A stretch of 64,000 nt of DNA from an uncultured Ignavibacteriota bacterium. Its GTDB lineage: Bacteria > Bacteroidota > Ignavibacteria > UBA10030 > UBA8401. Within the stretch, counting starts at the first letter, position 1. Every line of letters starts with the position of its first letter. The DNA lies in contig CAIOTF010000041.1 in NCBI GenBank assembly GCA_903861125.1, positions 1 through 64,000 of the forward strand, written 5' to 3'. A model generated the notes under the pieces. That model was not told the DNA's origin, did not search any database, and worked only from the letters and a program-made list of their open reading frames with translations. Shown here piece after piece: positions 45,601-55,099 of this stretch. The translations under genes were made by a program, and so were the position numbers.

Positions 45601-46658
45601 CAATGATTCTCGGAACGGCAGAACTTATTAAACGGCATGTAAAGGAGAATCCCGCGATCCAGTCGTACGTTAACCGGATCATCGAAGCATCGGAACGCGG
45701 TTCATCTATTTCCAAGCAATTGCTCCTGTTTGCACGTCCCGAACAGACCGAACTTCGGCCTGTCTCCGTCCGCACTGTTGCTGAACATGTGACCGATTTT
45801 CTGTTGCACTTTCTGCCGAAAACGATCATCGTCCGCTGTGAATTTGCGGATGTATCTGCGGTCATCATGGGAGACGAAGGGCATCTTCATCAGGCGATCC
45901 TGAATCTTTCGATCAATGCACGCGATGCAATGCCCGGCGGAGGGATCATTACGATCGGTGTAAAGAACGTCGATGTGCATACCGTGCGGCAGCAGTTTCC
46001 CGAAGCGGCCGAACATGAGTATGTTGCAGTAACCGTTCATGATACGGGGGTCGGCATGGAGGAAGAGATCCAGCAGCGGATATTTGAACCGTTCTTTTCT
46101 ACGAAGACCCGCGGAAAAGGAACGGGGCTGGGATTGGCGATCGTACACGGTATAGTACAACTTCATCAAGGGTTTATCAATGTGCACAGCACAAAGGGGA
46201 TCGGTACAACATTCACCATGTATTTTCCATCCATTACCGCGGACGCGGCGGAAACAAATCAGCAGGAGAGTGCTGTGCGAAAGGAAAATAATGAGACCAT
46301 TCTCATCGTGGATGACGAACAGATATTGCGTGAGATCCTTCGGGAAAGTTTAAAGGATGAAGGATACAATATCCTCGCCGCTTCGGATGGTGTTGAGGCA
46401 TTGAAACTTTATGCCGAATATAAGGATACAATCTCGCTGGTCGTTACGGACCTTGGCATGCCGAACATGGGGGGAGAAGAACTCTTCGGCAAACTTCAAG
46501 CAATGAATAACAGCGTGAAAGTGATCATCTCCTCGGGATTCTTTGAAGGCAGCACACGGTCCAACCTGTTGCTGCGGGGGGTCAAAGATGTGCTGACAAA
46601 ACCGTACAGGTTTGATGTGATCTTTTCCACGGTTCGAAAGGTTATCGATAATGAATAG
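42627..46658 (+). CDS. Cytoplasmic hybrid kinase: receiver, five PAS, GAF, kinase, receiver
   Basis: A 1343-residue soluble sensor kinase. Receiver 1 (1-125) has phospho-Asp55 (CILMDVSLKGEMSG) and Lys in GYILKPF, but the acidic pair reads VEGEK instead of VED/DDE and the conserved Thr site is FLAA. Then come PAS1 (130-255), GAF (285-440), PAS2-PAS5 (465-970, each ending in a DITDRK/DISERK-type linker), HisKA with GGIAHDFNNLLAMILG (His985), HATPase (NLSINARDAM, GKGTGLGLAIVHGI) and receiver 2 (Asp1275 in VVTDLGMPNMGG). No membrane helix, so it senses cytoplasmic signals. It is coupled to a 56-codon ORF and followed 9 bp later by a TIGR01777 gene. Confidence 0.9.
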   Translation: MKKKKILIVEGEKTVALQLRAILNALGYSVCCEVSSGKQAIASIRKNIPDCILMDVSLKGEMSGIEAATEIMDRFDIPVIFLAAPSDSKLLEQAKYAGTYGYILKPFDESDIRIGIAMVLQKHSTGSQLRTERQWFEIALQSAGDAMIATDKKGLVTLMNSVAEKLTGWKQKQALGKKLGDIFNVEDIQTGKRRADITAKVLRQRTTVSLTHRTILIAKDGTRRCIDDSAAPVINGAEEITGIVITFRDGTEKRKLQDELVEKNSGAEEKLNHLNKRLNLITRVTSEVIGTLPIQTQAREMIEQVKQAFGVDTVIIRVTEDDTLHLLASTGVDEQLLEKTIPSNYGISKQMKASRRALTIKNIRENISDFFLSEPPVTDPAKFDFISYAGAPLLIGHTFIGLIGLYSRKLVREFSATDLEQLQIVANHISVAIANARMFKEIREQNIEMVKHIEEQTRAEKLLRDSEERYRGLVEHSPTAIFVHVNGEIQFVNQAAVMLFGASAAAGLIGRKVADLIHPDYRADAEQQMMKVYENYILPAAEQKYLRLDGAAIDVEISSIPFTFEGRPAAQVIARNITDRKQHEVALLESELRFRSLFENAKDAVFLADTKTGIIIDMNVEAEKLLKRSRREIIGQHRSFIHPPDRSAEADTLFREQILTLGEHPVEFEVIDAAGKRIPVEIKASMIRLDDNRIISQGIFRDISERKIAEESLRESEHRFRTLAENLPGVVYLCKNDERFTMLYLNDQVKQLTGYSKDEFLEDRISFVDLYHPDDVADIIAKVDAALSKHNPFHIVYRIKHLNGSWRWIEEQGIGVYRGGTLLRLEGFLSDITDRKIAESALQESEEKYRRLFEDSKDGIYITTIEGMLLDVNSSMMEILGFQEKEELKKYNVKDLYFYPADRERLLKEFELQDYVKDFEVTLKKKDSGKAHVLLTTVVIRNDQGKPILLNGSMRDITEKKQLEQQLIQAQKMESIGTLAGGIAHDFNNLLAMILGTAELIKRHVKENPAIQSYVNRIIEASERGSSISKQLLLFARPEQTELRPVSVRTVAEHVTDFLLHFLPKTIIVRCEFADVSAVIMGDEGHLHQAILNLSINARDAMPGGGIITIGVKNVDVHTVRQQFPEAAEHEYVAVTVHDTGVGMEEEIQQRIFEPFFSTKTRGKGTGLGLAIVHGIVQLHQGFINVHSTKGIGTTFTMYFPSITADAAETNQQESAVRKENNETILIVDDEQILREILRESLKDEGYNILAASDGVEALKLYAEYKDTISLVVTDLGMPNMGGEELFGKLQAMNNSVKVIISSGFFEGSTRSNLLLRGVKDVLTKPYRFDVIFSTVRKVIDNE

Positions 46659-46667
46659 GCGGTCATC

Positions 46668-47579
46668 ATGAATATTCTCATCACAGGCGGAACAGGATTC
46701 ATCGGCACGCATCTTCTCCGGACGCTGTCGGCATCGCAGAATACAATTGTTCTGCTCACCCGCGGTGCTTCAGCGACATCCGCCATGAACAAGGCAACAG
46801 TGAAGCATCTTCATTGGGATCCGCTGTCGCGCGGAGCATGGATGAACGAAATAAATAACTGCGACATCGTCATCAACCTCATCGGAAAAAATGTATTCGA
46901 ACAGCGCTGGAATGAAAAAATAAAACAAGAGATTCTCAACAGCAGGATCATTCCCACGCGGCTGCTTGTTGAAGCGATCGCGCAGGCGGAACGAAAACCC
47001 CGTCTGCTTATTTCTGCATCTGCCGTTGGATATTACGGTGATAGAAACAATGAGATTCTTACCGAAGAGAGTTCGGGCGGAAATGATTTTCTTGCCGGTG
47101 TTGTACAGCAATGGGAAACTGCAGCGTATGATGCAGAGCAATACGGTGTTCGGGTTGCAACGCCGCGCATCGGATTGGTGCTGGAAAAAAACGGCGGAAT
47201 GATCGGCAAAATGCTGCTGCCGTTCAGGCTGTTTGCCGGCGGACCGATTGGCAGCGGAAAACAATTTCTGCCGTGGGTGCATATGGATGATGTTGTGCGG
47301 GGAATAATGTTTCCGCTGGAGAACCATCAATTTCACGGCATCTATAATCTTGTCTCGCCGAATCCTGTTTCCATGAACGAGTTCGCAAAAACATTCGGTA
47401 CAATTCTTTACCGTCCCTCATGGTTGCCCGTTCCGGATATTGCATTAAAGATCCTCTACGGAGAAGGGGCAAAAGTGATCCTGTCCGGTCAAAAAGCCGT
47501 GCCTGCACAATTGCAGTCAGCGGGATTTGAATTTTCATTCTCCGCTCTTCACACCGCACTAAAAAACATACTTGAGTAA
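46668..47579 (+). CDS. TIGR01777 family NAD(P)-dependent epimerase-like protein
   Basis: A 303-residue extended short-chain dehydrogenase: Rossmann motif ILITGGTGFIGTHLL, IVINLIGKN, LLISASAVGYYG with the active-site Tyr and Gly pattern, and the C-terminal DUF1731 block (LPVPDIALKILYGEGAKVILSGQK). Family members are widespread and biochemically undefined. It starts 9 bp after the hybrid kinase and probably shares its transcript. Confidence 0.92.
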   Translation: MNILITGGTGFIGTHLLRTLSASQNTIVLLTRGASATSAMNKATVKHLHWDPLSRGAWMNEINNCDIVINLIGKNVFEQRWNEKIKQEILNSRIIPTRLLVEAIAQAERKPRLLISASAVGYYGDRNNEILTEESSGGNDFLAGVVQQWETAAYDAEQYGVRVATPRIGLVLEKNGGMIGKMLLPFRLFAGGPIGSGKQFLPWVHMDDVVRGIMFPLENHQFHGIYNLVSPNPVSMNEFAKTFGTILYRPSWLPVPDIALKILYGEGAKVILSGQKAVPAQLQSAGFEFSFSALHTALKNILE

Positions 47580-47742
47580 TGACAAATCGTGTCAATTTGC
47601 GTATGCGCCTACGTTTTGTGCATATTCGCGTTGCTGTTTCCTGAGCAATTCAGCAGATGATATTTCCCTGTTGTAATAGTCCTTATTTAACGGTAAAATT
47701 TATCGGCACCATCATAACAGCTCACTCACTCTTGGGAAAACT

Positions 47743-50700
47743 TTGAAAAAGATCTGTATTGTTATTGCACTGTTAAATTTTTCCTCTGCGCTTTTTCCCC
47801 ATCGTTTGGATGCTCAGGAACGTAACGCATTTTCTGTTCTTCCGGGATTTTCCGTCAGTCCATATTATAACGAACAGATAAAAACTTTTATCTATAATCC
47901 GGAAGTGAGAATACAAATCAATGCGCCGTCGATTGATACATTCGATCCGTCGAAGCCGACCACATTGTCATTCTTTGCGCTGCCGAACGGCAATACGATT
48001 GAAATGACCGTCGGAAAGCAATTGAAAACGGGTGATGACTGGCATTACGATATTCAGCATATCGGCGCGCAGACGAGATTTATCCGCTCGAAAATGAAGG
48101 ATACGAATTTCGTTACCATCTATCTCGAAGCAAATGCCTCGTCCGTTCCGCTCAGTTGGCCGACATGGCGAAGCAAGTATGCGAACAATGCAGCGCTCGT
48201 AAAAGGGATCGTTGATTCTGTTAAGAGCATTTTTGCAGCCTGCAATCCGTACATCGTTCTATCAAGTCACAGCGGCGGCGGCGGATTCGAATTCAGTTAT
48301 TTCAATGCTGTTACGACAATACCCGGCGATGTAAAGCGGATCAGCTTTCTCGATGCAACGTATAATTATGATGATACGTACGGTGTGAAGATCAAAGATT
48401 GGCTGCTTGCTTCCTCAGATCATCATTTAAGCGTGCTTGCGTACAATGACAGCATCGCACTTTTGAACGGTCAACCAATTGTCAGTGCCACGGGCGGAAC
48501 ATGGTATCGAACCCGGCAAATGGTATCGTATCTTTCCAATTTTATGACTTTCGCGAACACGGAAAATTCAACATTCATTACACACACCGCGTTGAACGGA
48601 AGAGTGAAGATCATTCTTAAACAGAATCCTACCCAGGCGATTCTTCACACCGTACAGGTGGAACTGAACGGCTACATTCAAACAATGCTGTCGGGAACTC
48701 CGCTTGAAGGGGCCGGATACAGCTATTATGGCTCGCGCGCCTATACGTCTCTGGTGCAGACCGGAAATGCACTTCCAAAACCGGTGCAGATTCCGCCGCG
48801 TCCGGCCGGTGCTATTACCGGATCGCAATTTATGGCAAGCGTTGCCTCAATGTCGTTTACGGCGCGCGAAAATGCAATCTATAATGAAATATCAAAAGGG
48901 AACGTTCCTGATTTTATGCGGACACTGAAAAAACTTCAGTCGGTCTTTCAGGATAATGACGGAGTTTCCCATACGGTGATCTACGAAGTAATGCCGGATT
49001 ATCTCTGCATCGGATCGAACGAAGATTTCTGCCGCATTCCGATGGGGCCGGCAACAGCGCAAAAACTGGCGAATCTTTTCGGCGCAACGATGCCGACGGC
49101 AAAACTTGTGGACGATATCTATTCTAAAGCGCCGCTGAAAGTTGCACCCGTAACGTACGCACCGGTCGGTAGCGATAATGAACAGGTCGCAAAATTCATT
49201 GAGCATAACACGGCAATTGAAGCACAGCGCGTCTCATCCGGACAGCCGCTCGGCACGTTGATGGGAGGAACAAAGAAGGACGTTGTCATCAGCAATAAGA
49301 TCGTCGATCCGACCCGGCCCGGATATGTTGTTATTTACGGATGGCATCAGTTGAATGGAGTTGCGATTCAGCCCCTCACAAATATACACAGCGGCAGTTA
49401 TGTTGATTACAGTCATGGTGTGCGGTTAATGAATGTGGAACTGCTGGTGGATAGTGTTGTGATGAATGTAAAACAGATGCTGACCGATGCTAAATGGTAT
49501 AAAGTGCTGAGCAACGAAGTCGGCGCAATGACACAGCCGAGTTATTTTAAGGAAAGCAACGCTCCGTCAACCCCAAAATCTTTTGGCATAAAAGCCGAGA
49601 GCATGACATCCCTGCGTCTTGTCATCAAGCCCGATACAAATACGGCTGAGTATATTATCTATTATGGCACAAATGGAATGCTGTTTACGGATACAATAAC
49701 TGTTCCGGCAGTAAATCCTGTGATCACCGGACTTCAATCAAATGCACTTTACTATTTAATGATAAAGGCTTCAAATACCGCCGGAACATCCGCTGTATCC
49801 GAACTTCTTGCAGGAATCCCAAACATTCAAAAAGAAAAGATACTGATCGTGAATGGCTTCGATCGGGCATCAACAGGGAACACATTCAATTTCATCCGCA
49901 TGCATGCGTCGGCTGTCTACGTGAACGGATTCACATTTGCTTCGGCAACAAACGATGCGGTCACCGACGGAACAATTTCTCTGAACGATTATTCCGCTGC
50001 CGATTATATACTGGGGGACGAAAGTACTGTTGACGAAACGTTTAGTACTGCCGAACAAACGAATGTGAAATCATTTCTTCAGAACGGAGGATGTTTGCTT
50101 GTTTCGGGGAGCGAGATCGCCTGGGATCTTGATGCGAAAGGGACGGCGAGTGATAAGGATTTCATTAATAATTATTTGAAGATGAGATATATTGCCGATG
50201 CTCCGAACGGAATTAAACAATCAACGTATCAGGCGGAAGTGCTTTCATTAACTCCGTTCGGCGGAATCCCGTTTCTTGCGTTCGATAATGGTACGCACGG
50301 GTCCATTGATGTGCAATGGCCCGATGTTGTGAAAGCTAATGCGGGAGGAGAGCCGCTTGCCAAATACACGAATTTGGACACATCGGTAGGAGTAAGCAGC
50401 GTCTATTATAGTGGACTCTTTCCATCGGGAACAAAAATCGGAAAAGTTGTTGCGTTAGGATTCCCGTTCGAAACGATCTACACTCAGGGAACCCGCGATC
50501 TTTTTATGACAAAGATCATTTCATACTTTGGCATTGCAACTGGCGTTCACGATCTACCGACTGTGCCTGATATATTTGCACTATATCAGAATTATCCCAA
50601 TCCATTCAACCCCGTTACGACCTTTAGTTATCAATTACCTGTACAAAGCACAGTATTATTAACGGTGTATGATGCGCTGGGACGTGAGATCGCCGTTGTG

Positions 50701-50832
50701 GTGAACGAAAAACAAGCGGCCGGATATCATTCGGTTTCGTTCAATGCGTCGCATCTTGCAAGCGGTGTATATTTCTACCGATTAACGGCAGGAAATTTTT
50801 CATCGGTGAAGAAATTTAACCTGCTGAAATGA
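47743..50832 (+). CDS. T9SS-exported multidomain protein with hydrolase-like N-terminus and Fn3
   Basis: A 1029-residue secreted protein with a signal peptide (VIALLNFSSALFPHRLDAQ), starting at TTG 47743 after GGGAAAAC. The N-terminal third has an alpha/beta-hydrolase-like nucleophile segment (YIVLSSHSGGGGFEFSYF) and acidic/His candidates after it (SFLDATYNYDD, LASSDHH). The middle contains GYVVIYGWHQLNGVAIQPL and VDYSHGVRLM, a module seen in exported proteins of unknown role. Then comes a fibronectin III domain (about 610-700), a glutamine-amidotransferase-like fold region (LLVSGSEIAWDLD), and the sorting domain (LYQNYPNPFNPVTTFSYQL ... FNLLK). Overall function is unassigned; a surface hydrolase or lyase is possible. 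Confidence 0.85.
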   Translation: MKKICIVIALLNFSSALFPHRLDAQERNAFSVLPGFSVSPYYNEQIKTFIYNPEVRIQINAPSIDTFDPSKPTTLSFFALPNGNTIEMTVGKQLKTGDDWHYDIQHIGAQTRFIRSKMKDTNFVTIYLEANASSVPLSWPTWRSKYANNAALVKGIVDSVKSIFAACNPYIVLSSHSGGGGFEFSYFNAVTTIPGDVKRISFLDATYNYDDTYGVKIKDWLLASSDHHLSVLAYNDSIALLNGQPIVSATGGTWYRTRQMVSYLSNFMTFANTENSTFITHTALNGRVKIILKQNPTQAILHTVQVELNGYIQTMLSGTPLEGAGYSYYGSRAYTSLVQTGNALPKPVQIPPRPAGAITGSQFMASVASMSFTARENAIYNEISKGNVPDFMRTLKKLQSVFQDNDGVSHTVIYEVMPDYLCIGSNEDFCRIPMGPATAQKLANLFGATMPTAKLVDDIYSKAPLKVAPVTYAPVGSDNEQVAKFIEHNTAIEAQRVSSGQPLGTLMGGTKKDVVISNKIVDPTRPGYVVIYGWHQLNGVAIQPLTNIHSGSYVDYSHGVRLMNVELLVDSVVMNVKQMLTDAKWYKVLSNEVGAMTQPSYFKESNAPSTPKSFGIKAESMTSLRLVIKPDTNTAEYIIYYGTNGMLFTDTITVPAVNPVITGLQSNALYYLMIKASNTAGTSAVSELLAGIPNIQKEKILIVNGFDRASTGNTFNFIRMHASAVYVNGFTFASATNDAVTDGTISLNDYSAADYILGDESTVDETFSTAEQTNVKSFLQNGGCLLVSGSEIAWDLDAKGTASDKDFINNYLKMRYIADAPNGIKQSTYQAEVLSLTPFGGIPFLAFDNGTHGSIDVQWPDVVKANAGGEPLAKYTNLDTSVGVSSVYYSGLFPSGTKIGKVVALGFPFETIYTQGTRDLFMTKIISYFGIATGVHDLPTVPDIFALYQNYPNPFNPVTTFSYQLPVQSTVLLTVYDALGREIAVVVNEKQAAGYHSVSFNASHLASGVYFYRLTAGNFSSVKKFNLLK

Positions 50833-51036
50833 TACCGGCTTTGCCGCCGCTTCATAACTATTAAAAACACACCCCGTAAACAATTAATTTGGAAAATGTT
50901 CAGCGAGCATCATTTTCAGTATGTTGATGCATAACACATTTTCACCATGCCCTTTTTAACAAATTCACATTTCCGCTGTCTAATGTGTGATTATTGCGGT
51001 TTTTTCCGTAAAATATTGTAAATTCATACTGTACAG

Positions 51037-52029
51037 ATGAAAACCGCTTATTTTATTCTATTTATTGGACTTTTTTTATTCGGTTGCGTTGACGATGCGC
51101 CGCATGACAATCCGCTTGACCCCCAGTCTTCGAGCTATCGGAAAGAGGGTGGAATAAGCGGAAGGACCATTATTGCCAATCAATCCGCAGGAATTTCCGG
51201 GGCAACGGTCCTGGATCTTGCGGAAAAAATCTCCGTAGTGACCGATTCTTCCGGTTATTTTTCCTTTAATGAAGTTGCAGCCGGCACCCATCGCTTTGTG
51301 GTGACAAAAAGTAATTTTACAAGCGATACATTTCAGACAGTAATTCAAGCCGGCGCAACAGTGCAGATCATCCGGGGATTGAACAGTGCTCCCGTTGTAA
51401 CATTTCAACAGATATTGACCAGGAAGATCGATCAATATTTTCCGAGTCCGCAATATTTTGTGGAAATTTCTGCCGCCGTCAGCGACCCCAACGGCATAGC
51501 CGAACTGGATTCTGTTTGGTTCGGAGTTGATTCATTGAAATACTCGCTGACGTATTCCGTTACAACAAAAAATTTCCACGCAATGATCTATAAGTATGAT
51601 TTTCCGACCAATACGATCCAATGGCTGGTGGGCAAACCGCTGACGATTATCTCACGGGATGTGAACAAAGCAGTAAATATTAGCGCGCCGTTTTTCGTTG
51701 CGCGGGTAATCGAAAACGAAGCAACACCGATCTCTCCGTCGCCGTTTGTTAACGATACGGTATCGGCTGATTCACTAACATTCAAATGGTCCCCTCCAAA
51801 TGTCACATTTAATTATACATACAATATTTCTGTATCGCGGGTCGATGCAGGTACTCAAACGGTTGTGTGGACTCTTACCGCCCTGAATTCATTCAATGAA
51901 AGTTATGATTTTTATTTGCATCCGAATCGTCCGGTGCTAATCCCCGGAAATTACGTGTGGACGGTTTCTGTGGTGGATGATTTTGGAAATTACGGTCGAT
52001 CAAAAGAATCAGCATTTGTCATAAAGTAA
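51037..52029 (+). CDS. Lipoprotein with carboxypeptidase-regulatory-like domain
   Basis: A 330-residue exported lipoprotein (lipobox GLFLFGCVDD) with the DNPLDPQSSSY segment common at the mature end of lipoproteins in this group. Residues about 40-115 form a carboxypeptidase-regulatory-like beta domain (GISGRTIIANQSAGISGATV, FSFNEVAAGTHRFVV). The remainder is beta-rich and Fn3-like (SPSPFVNDTVSADSLTFKWS). Binding or structural role at the surface is likely. It leads the group with the sigma54 activator, which starts 4 bp after its stop. Confidence 0.85.
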   Translation: MKTAYFILFIGLFLFGCVDDAPHDNPLDPQSSSYRKEGGISGRTIIANQSAGISGATVLDLAEKISVVTDSSGYFSFNEVAAGTHRFVVTKSNFTSDTFQTVIQAGATVQIIRGLNSAPVVTFQQILTRKIDQYFPSPQYFVEISAAVSDPNGIAELDSVWFGVDSLKYSLTYSVTTKNFHAMIYKYDFPTNTIQWLVGKPLTIISRDVNKAVNISAPFFVARVIENEATPISPSPFVNDTVSADSLTFKWSPPNVTFNYTYNISVSRVDAGTQTVVWTLTALNSFNESYDFYLHPNRPVLIPGNYVWTVSVVDDFGNYGRSKESAFVIK

Positions 52030-52033
52030 AACT

Positions 52034-53512
52034 ATGGAAAACCAAAAAGACAATTTCAACGCACTGTTTCAGATCACCCGCACGATCAATTCCATTCTGG
52101 AACCCGATGCATTGCTTGAAAAAGTTCTTGAGATCGCCATGACGCATCTCTCCGCCGAACGGGGATTCGTGATGCTGGCGGATAATATGAGCGAGAGCGG
52201 ATATACCGTGGTAGCGTTGAAAAATTTCAACTCAAAAAAAGCGAGTGACGAATTTGCCGCTTCCTCTTCGGTTGTCACAACCGTTCTGCAAACGGGCGAA
52301 CCGGTGTTGACGTTCGATGCCATGAGCGATGAACGCTTTGAATCGTCTGTCAGCATCATGGCGCAGAAGATCCTTTCGATCATCTGCATACCGCTGCGTG
52401 CAGGGGAACGGATAGCCGGAGCCGTGTATTTGGACAGTAGTAAATCCCGCAAGGCATTCACCGAGGATGCTTTGAAATTTCTCACGGTATTCGGAGGTCT
52501 TGCGGCTATCGCTATCGAAAATGCCCAGCGTTATTCGATCCTGGAAACTCAAAATACGAGATTGAAGAATGAAGCGGATGTCTCCCATTTGTTCAGTAAT
52601 ATCATCGGTAAAAGTGAAAAATGGAGAAAAGTTCTCGAGATTTCTCAGCGTGTTCTTGATGTAGATGCGGCAGTGCTGCTGACCGGCGAGAGTGGTACGG
52701 GAAAAGAATTGATCGCCCGCGCGATCCACGAAAACGGAACACGCAAAGGTCAGTCGTTCGTTGCCGTAAACAGTTCGGCGCTGCCGGAGAATTTAATGGA
52801 AAGCGAACTGTTCGGCTACGTAAAAGGATCGTTTACCGGAGCCGCATCGGATAAAAAAGGATTGGTTGAGGTTGCCAACGGCGGCACATTGTTTCTGGAT
52901 GAGATCGGAGAACTGCCGCTGTCGCTTCAGGCGAAGATACTGCGCCTGCTGCAGGAAAAAGAATACCGCCGCGTAGGTGATACCGTTAACAGAAAAGCGA
53001 ACATCCGCATTATTGCTGCAACCAACAAAGAACTGAAAGAGGAAGTGAAAGCAAACCGTTTTCGCGAGGATCTTTTTTTTCGTTTGAACGTGGTCGGCAT
53101 TCATCTGCCGCCGCTCCGCGAACGGAAGGATGATATTCCGCTGCTGGCAAATTATTTTGTAAAGAAAGCGGCGGAAAATTATAAGCGTCCCATCGACAGC
53201 ATTCATCCGGACGCGATGCAGATTATGCTGGCAAATCAATGGAAAGGAAACGTGCGCGAATTCCAGAACGTGATCGAGCGCGCCGTTGTGTTGTGCCGCG
53301 GTACTCAATTGATGAAGGATGATTTCCTGTTCGATACAAGCGATCAATCGGTTCTGCAGAAAAACGGTATGACGCTGGCCGATGTTGAACGTCAATTGAT
53401 CGAAACTACGCTTAATGAGATGAACGGCAACCGCACCCGTACAGCGGAAAAACTCGGCGTCTCATTGCGCTGGCTGCAGTACCGAATTAAGGAATGGGGC
53501 ACCGAAGGATAA
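52034..53512 (+). CDS. GAF-sigma54 activator with variant GSFTGA loop
   Basis: A 492-residue transcription activator with an N-terminal GAF domain (about 15-165: LLEKVLEIAMTHLSAERGFVML), an AAA+ domain with Walker A GESGTGKE (near 218-226), sigma54-contact loop GSFTGA at 265-270 in place of GAFTGA, LFLDEIGELPLSLQAKILRLLQ, and a C-terminal Fis-type helix-turn-helix (NRTRTAEKLGVSLRWLQYRI). The Ala-to-Ser change occurs in functional family members. No receiver, so input is through the GAF domain or by phosphorylation; a Ser/Thr kinase gene follows 75 bp later. Confidence 0.93.
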   Translation: MENQKDNFNALFQITRTINSILEPDALLEKVLEIAMTHLSAERGFVMLADNMSESGYTVVALKNFNSKKASDEFAASSSVVTTVLQTGEPVLTFDAMSDERFESSVSIMAQKILSIICIPLRAGERIAGAVYLDSSKSRKAFTEDALKFLTVFGGLAAIAIENAQRYSILETQNTRLKNEADVSHLFSNIIGKSEKWRKVLEISQRVLDVDAAVLLTGESGTGKELIARAIHENGTRKGQSFVAVNSSALPENLMESELFGYVKGSFTGAASDKKGLVEVANGGTLFLDEIGELPLSLQAKILRLLQEKEYRRVGDTVNRKANIRIIAATNKELKEEVKANRFREDLFFRLNVVGIHLPPLRERKDDIPLLANYFVKKAAENYKRPIDSIHPDAMQIMLANQWKGNVREFQNVIERAVVLCRGTQLMKDDFLFDTSDQSVLQKNGMTLADVERQLIETTLNEMNGNRTRTAEKLGVSLRWLQYRIKEWGTEG

Positions 53513-53587
53513 AGAATAAGGGAATATTTTTTGGTTCGCTTGTTTACTCCGAGAACTCCCGTGCTCAAACGTGCATAATTGTTGGAA

Positions 53588-55099
53588 ATGAAAAAATCGC
53601 AATTCAAAATAGAACAGAAGCTTAATGAAAGCGGAACGACGATTGTCTATAAGGCGTTCGACGAAGTGCTGCACCGGAATGTGCTTCTGAAAGTGCTCCA
53701 TAAGCATCTGGCAAACGATGTCGATCTGCGCGAACGTTTTGTGCGTGAAGCGCGTGCATGTGCGGCACTGCAGAGCGAGCACATTGTGCAGGTGTACGAT
53801 CTTACGGAGATCGACGGCGCGCCCGCCATTGTAATGGAATTTATCGAAGGCCATTCTCTCAAAGAGGTGATAGCATCAGGGGCGAGCAAAAATTTGGAAT
53901 TTGCTAAAAAAGCTGCTGTTCATATTCTCCGCGGTCTTTCCATTGCACACGAACGGGGGATTATCCATCGCGATATCAAACCGGGCAATATCCTTGTCTC
54001 TGATCAGAGTATATTGAAAGTGACCGATTTCGGTCTGGCATATGTGGCACTATCAACGACAGTGACAATGGAAGGAATGGTGCTTGGAACGCCGGCTTAT
54101 ATGGCCCCGGAGCAGGTACGCGGTGATGAGATTGATTCGCGGACCGATCTTTTTGCGCTTGGATTGACGCTGGTAGAGATATTGAGCGGTGAACGGATCT
54201 TTGAAGGTTCAACCTACTCGGAATGCATGAAAAAAGTGCTGGCATTCAAGGTGGATGAATTGAAACGGTTCGAATCCATATCCGATCCTGAATTCGATTC
54301 GTTCCTGGAAAAACTGCTGCATCCGGAAAAAGATATGCGTTTTCCCTCTGCTCGCGAGGCGCTGAAGAGTATTGGCGATAAGAAATATTCCAATGATGTT
54401 CGTCCGGTATCTGCTTCACCCAAAAAACGTTCTTTCGTTATCGGCATTGCTGCCGTTGCACTTGTGGCGATCGTCGTGTTCGGATGGATAAGCGTGTCCC
54501 GGCAATCGCTTCCGGAAGTGGCAACGGAGTATCAACAGCCGCAAAGCATTACCGCTGATCCAATGACTGTGAAAAAGGAACAAATAGAAGATCGTCCTGT
54601 TGAGGCAGTGAAGAAACAGTCTCCAGCGGCGATAATGGAGAAGAGCGACGAAAAAAATATCGTTGCCGTGTCGAAGGATTCCGGCAAAGTGTATCTTACC
54701 AGTACGCCATGGGCAAAGGTGTATGTGAACAACCAGTTGATCGGTGAAACGCCGATCGCACGTCCGGTGACGCTTGCTGCCGGAAGTCACACGGTTATGT
54801 TCACTAATCCGTCGTTCGATCCGATTGTCAAGACTATCACGATGGAATCAAACAGGGAAATTACGGTGACCGGAAATTTCTTAGAGCAAGCCGGATATCT
54901 GCAATGTAACGTTACACCGTGGGCGGAAGTATTCGTGGACGAACAATACAAAGATACGACTCCGCTATCAAAACCATTGATGGTTTCCGCCGGCCGACAT
55001 TCTCTTCGATTTCGGAATTCTGCATTTCCCGATATTGTCAAAGACATTATTGTGCAGGCAAAAGATACTACTCAATTAACGATCAGCTTTCATAAATGA
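53588..55099 (+). CDS. Transmembrane Ser/Thr protein kinase with two PEGA domains
   Basis: A 503-residue kinase. The Hanks-type domain (1-270) has Lys35 (VLLKVL), HRD at 127-129 (IIHRDIKPGNIL), DFG from Asp147 and APE (YMAPEQ). The glycine-rich loop is degenerate (LNESGTTIVYKA). A membrane helix (FVIGIAAVALVAIVVFGWI, about 280-300) is followed by two extracytoplasmic PEGA domains (GKVYLTSTPWAKVYVNNQLIG; GYLQCNVTPWAEVFVDEQYK). ATG 53588 is chosen over TTG 53579. The layout suggests sensing outside the membrane and phosphorylation inside, possibly of the adjacent GAF-sigma54 activator. Its stop overlaps the next start by 4 bp. Confidence 0.92.
   Translation: MKKSQFKIEQKLNESGTTIVYKAFDEVLHRNVLLKVLHKHLANDVDLRERFVREARACAALQSEHIVQVYDLTEIDGAPAIVMEFIEGHSLKEVIASGASKNLEFAKKAAVHILRGLSIAHERGIIHRDIKPGNILVSDQSILKVTDFGLAYVALSTTVTMEGMVLGTPAYMAPEQVRGDEIDSRTDLFALGLTLVEILSGERIFEGSTYSECMKKVLAFKVDELKRFESISDPEFDSFLEKLLHPEKDMRFPSAREALKSIGDKKYSNDVRPVSASPKKRSFVIGIAAVALVAIVVFGWISVSRQSLPEVATEYQQPQSITADPMTVKKEQIEDRPVEAVKKQSPAAIMEKSDEKNIVAVSKDSGKVYLTSTPWAKVYVNNQLIGETPIARPVTLAAGSHTVMFTNPSFDPIVKTITMESNREITVTGNFLEQAGYLQCNVTPWAEVFVDEQYKDTTPLSKPLMVSAGRHSLRFRNSAFPDIVKDIIVQAKDTTQLTISFHK

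Noticed and set aside
47580-47594. TGACA-AATCG-TGTCA inverted repeat after the epimerase gene
   Set aside because: Only 5-bp arms starting at the last base of the stop codon, and no T-run; too weak to call an operator or terminator.
53521-53587. Possible sigma54 promoter (TTGGTTCGCTTGTT) before the Ser/Thr kinase
   Set aside because: The spacing between GG and the TTG-like element does not fit the -24/-12 layout.
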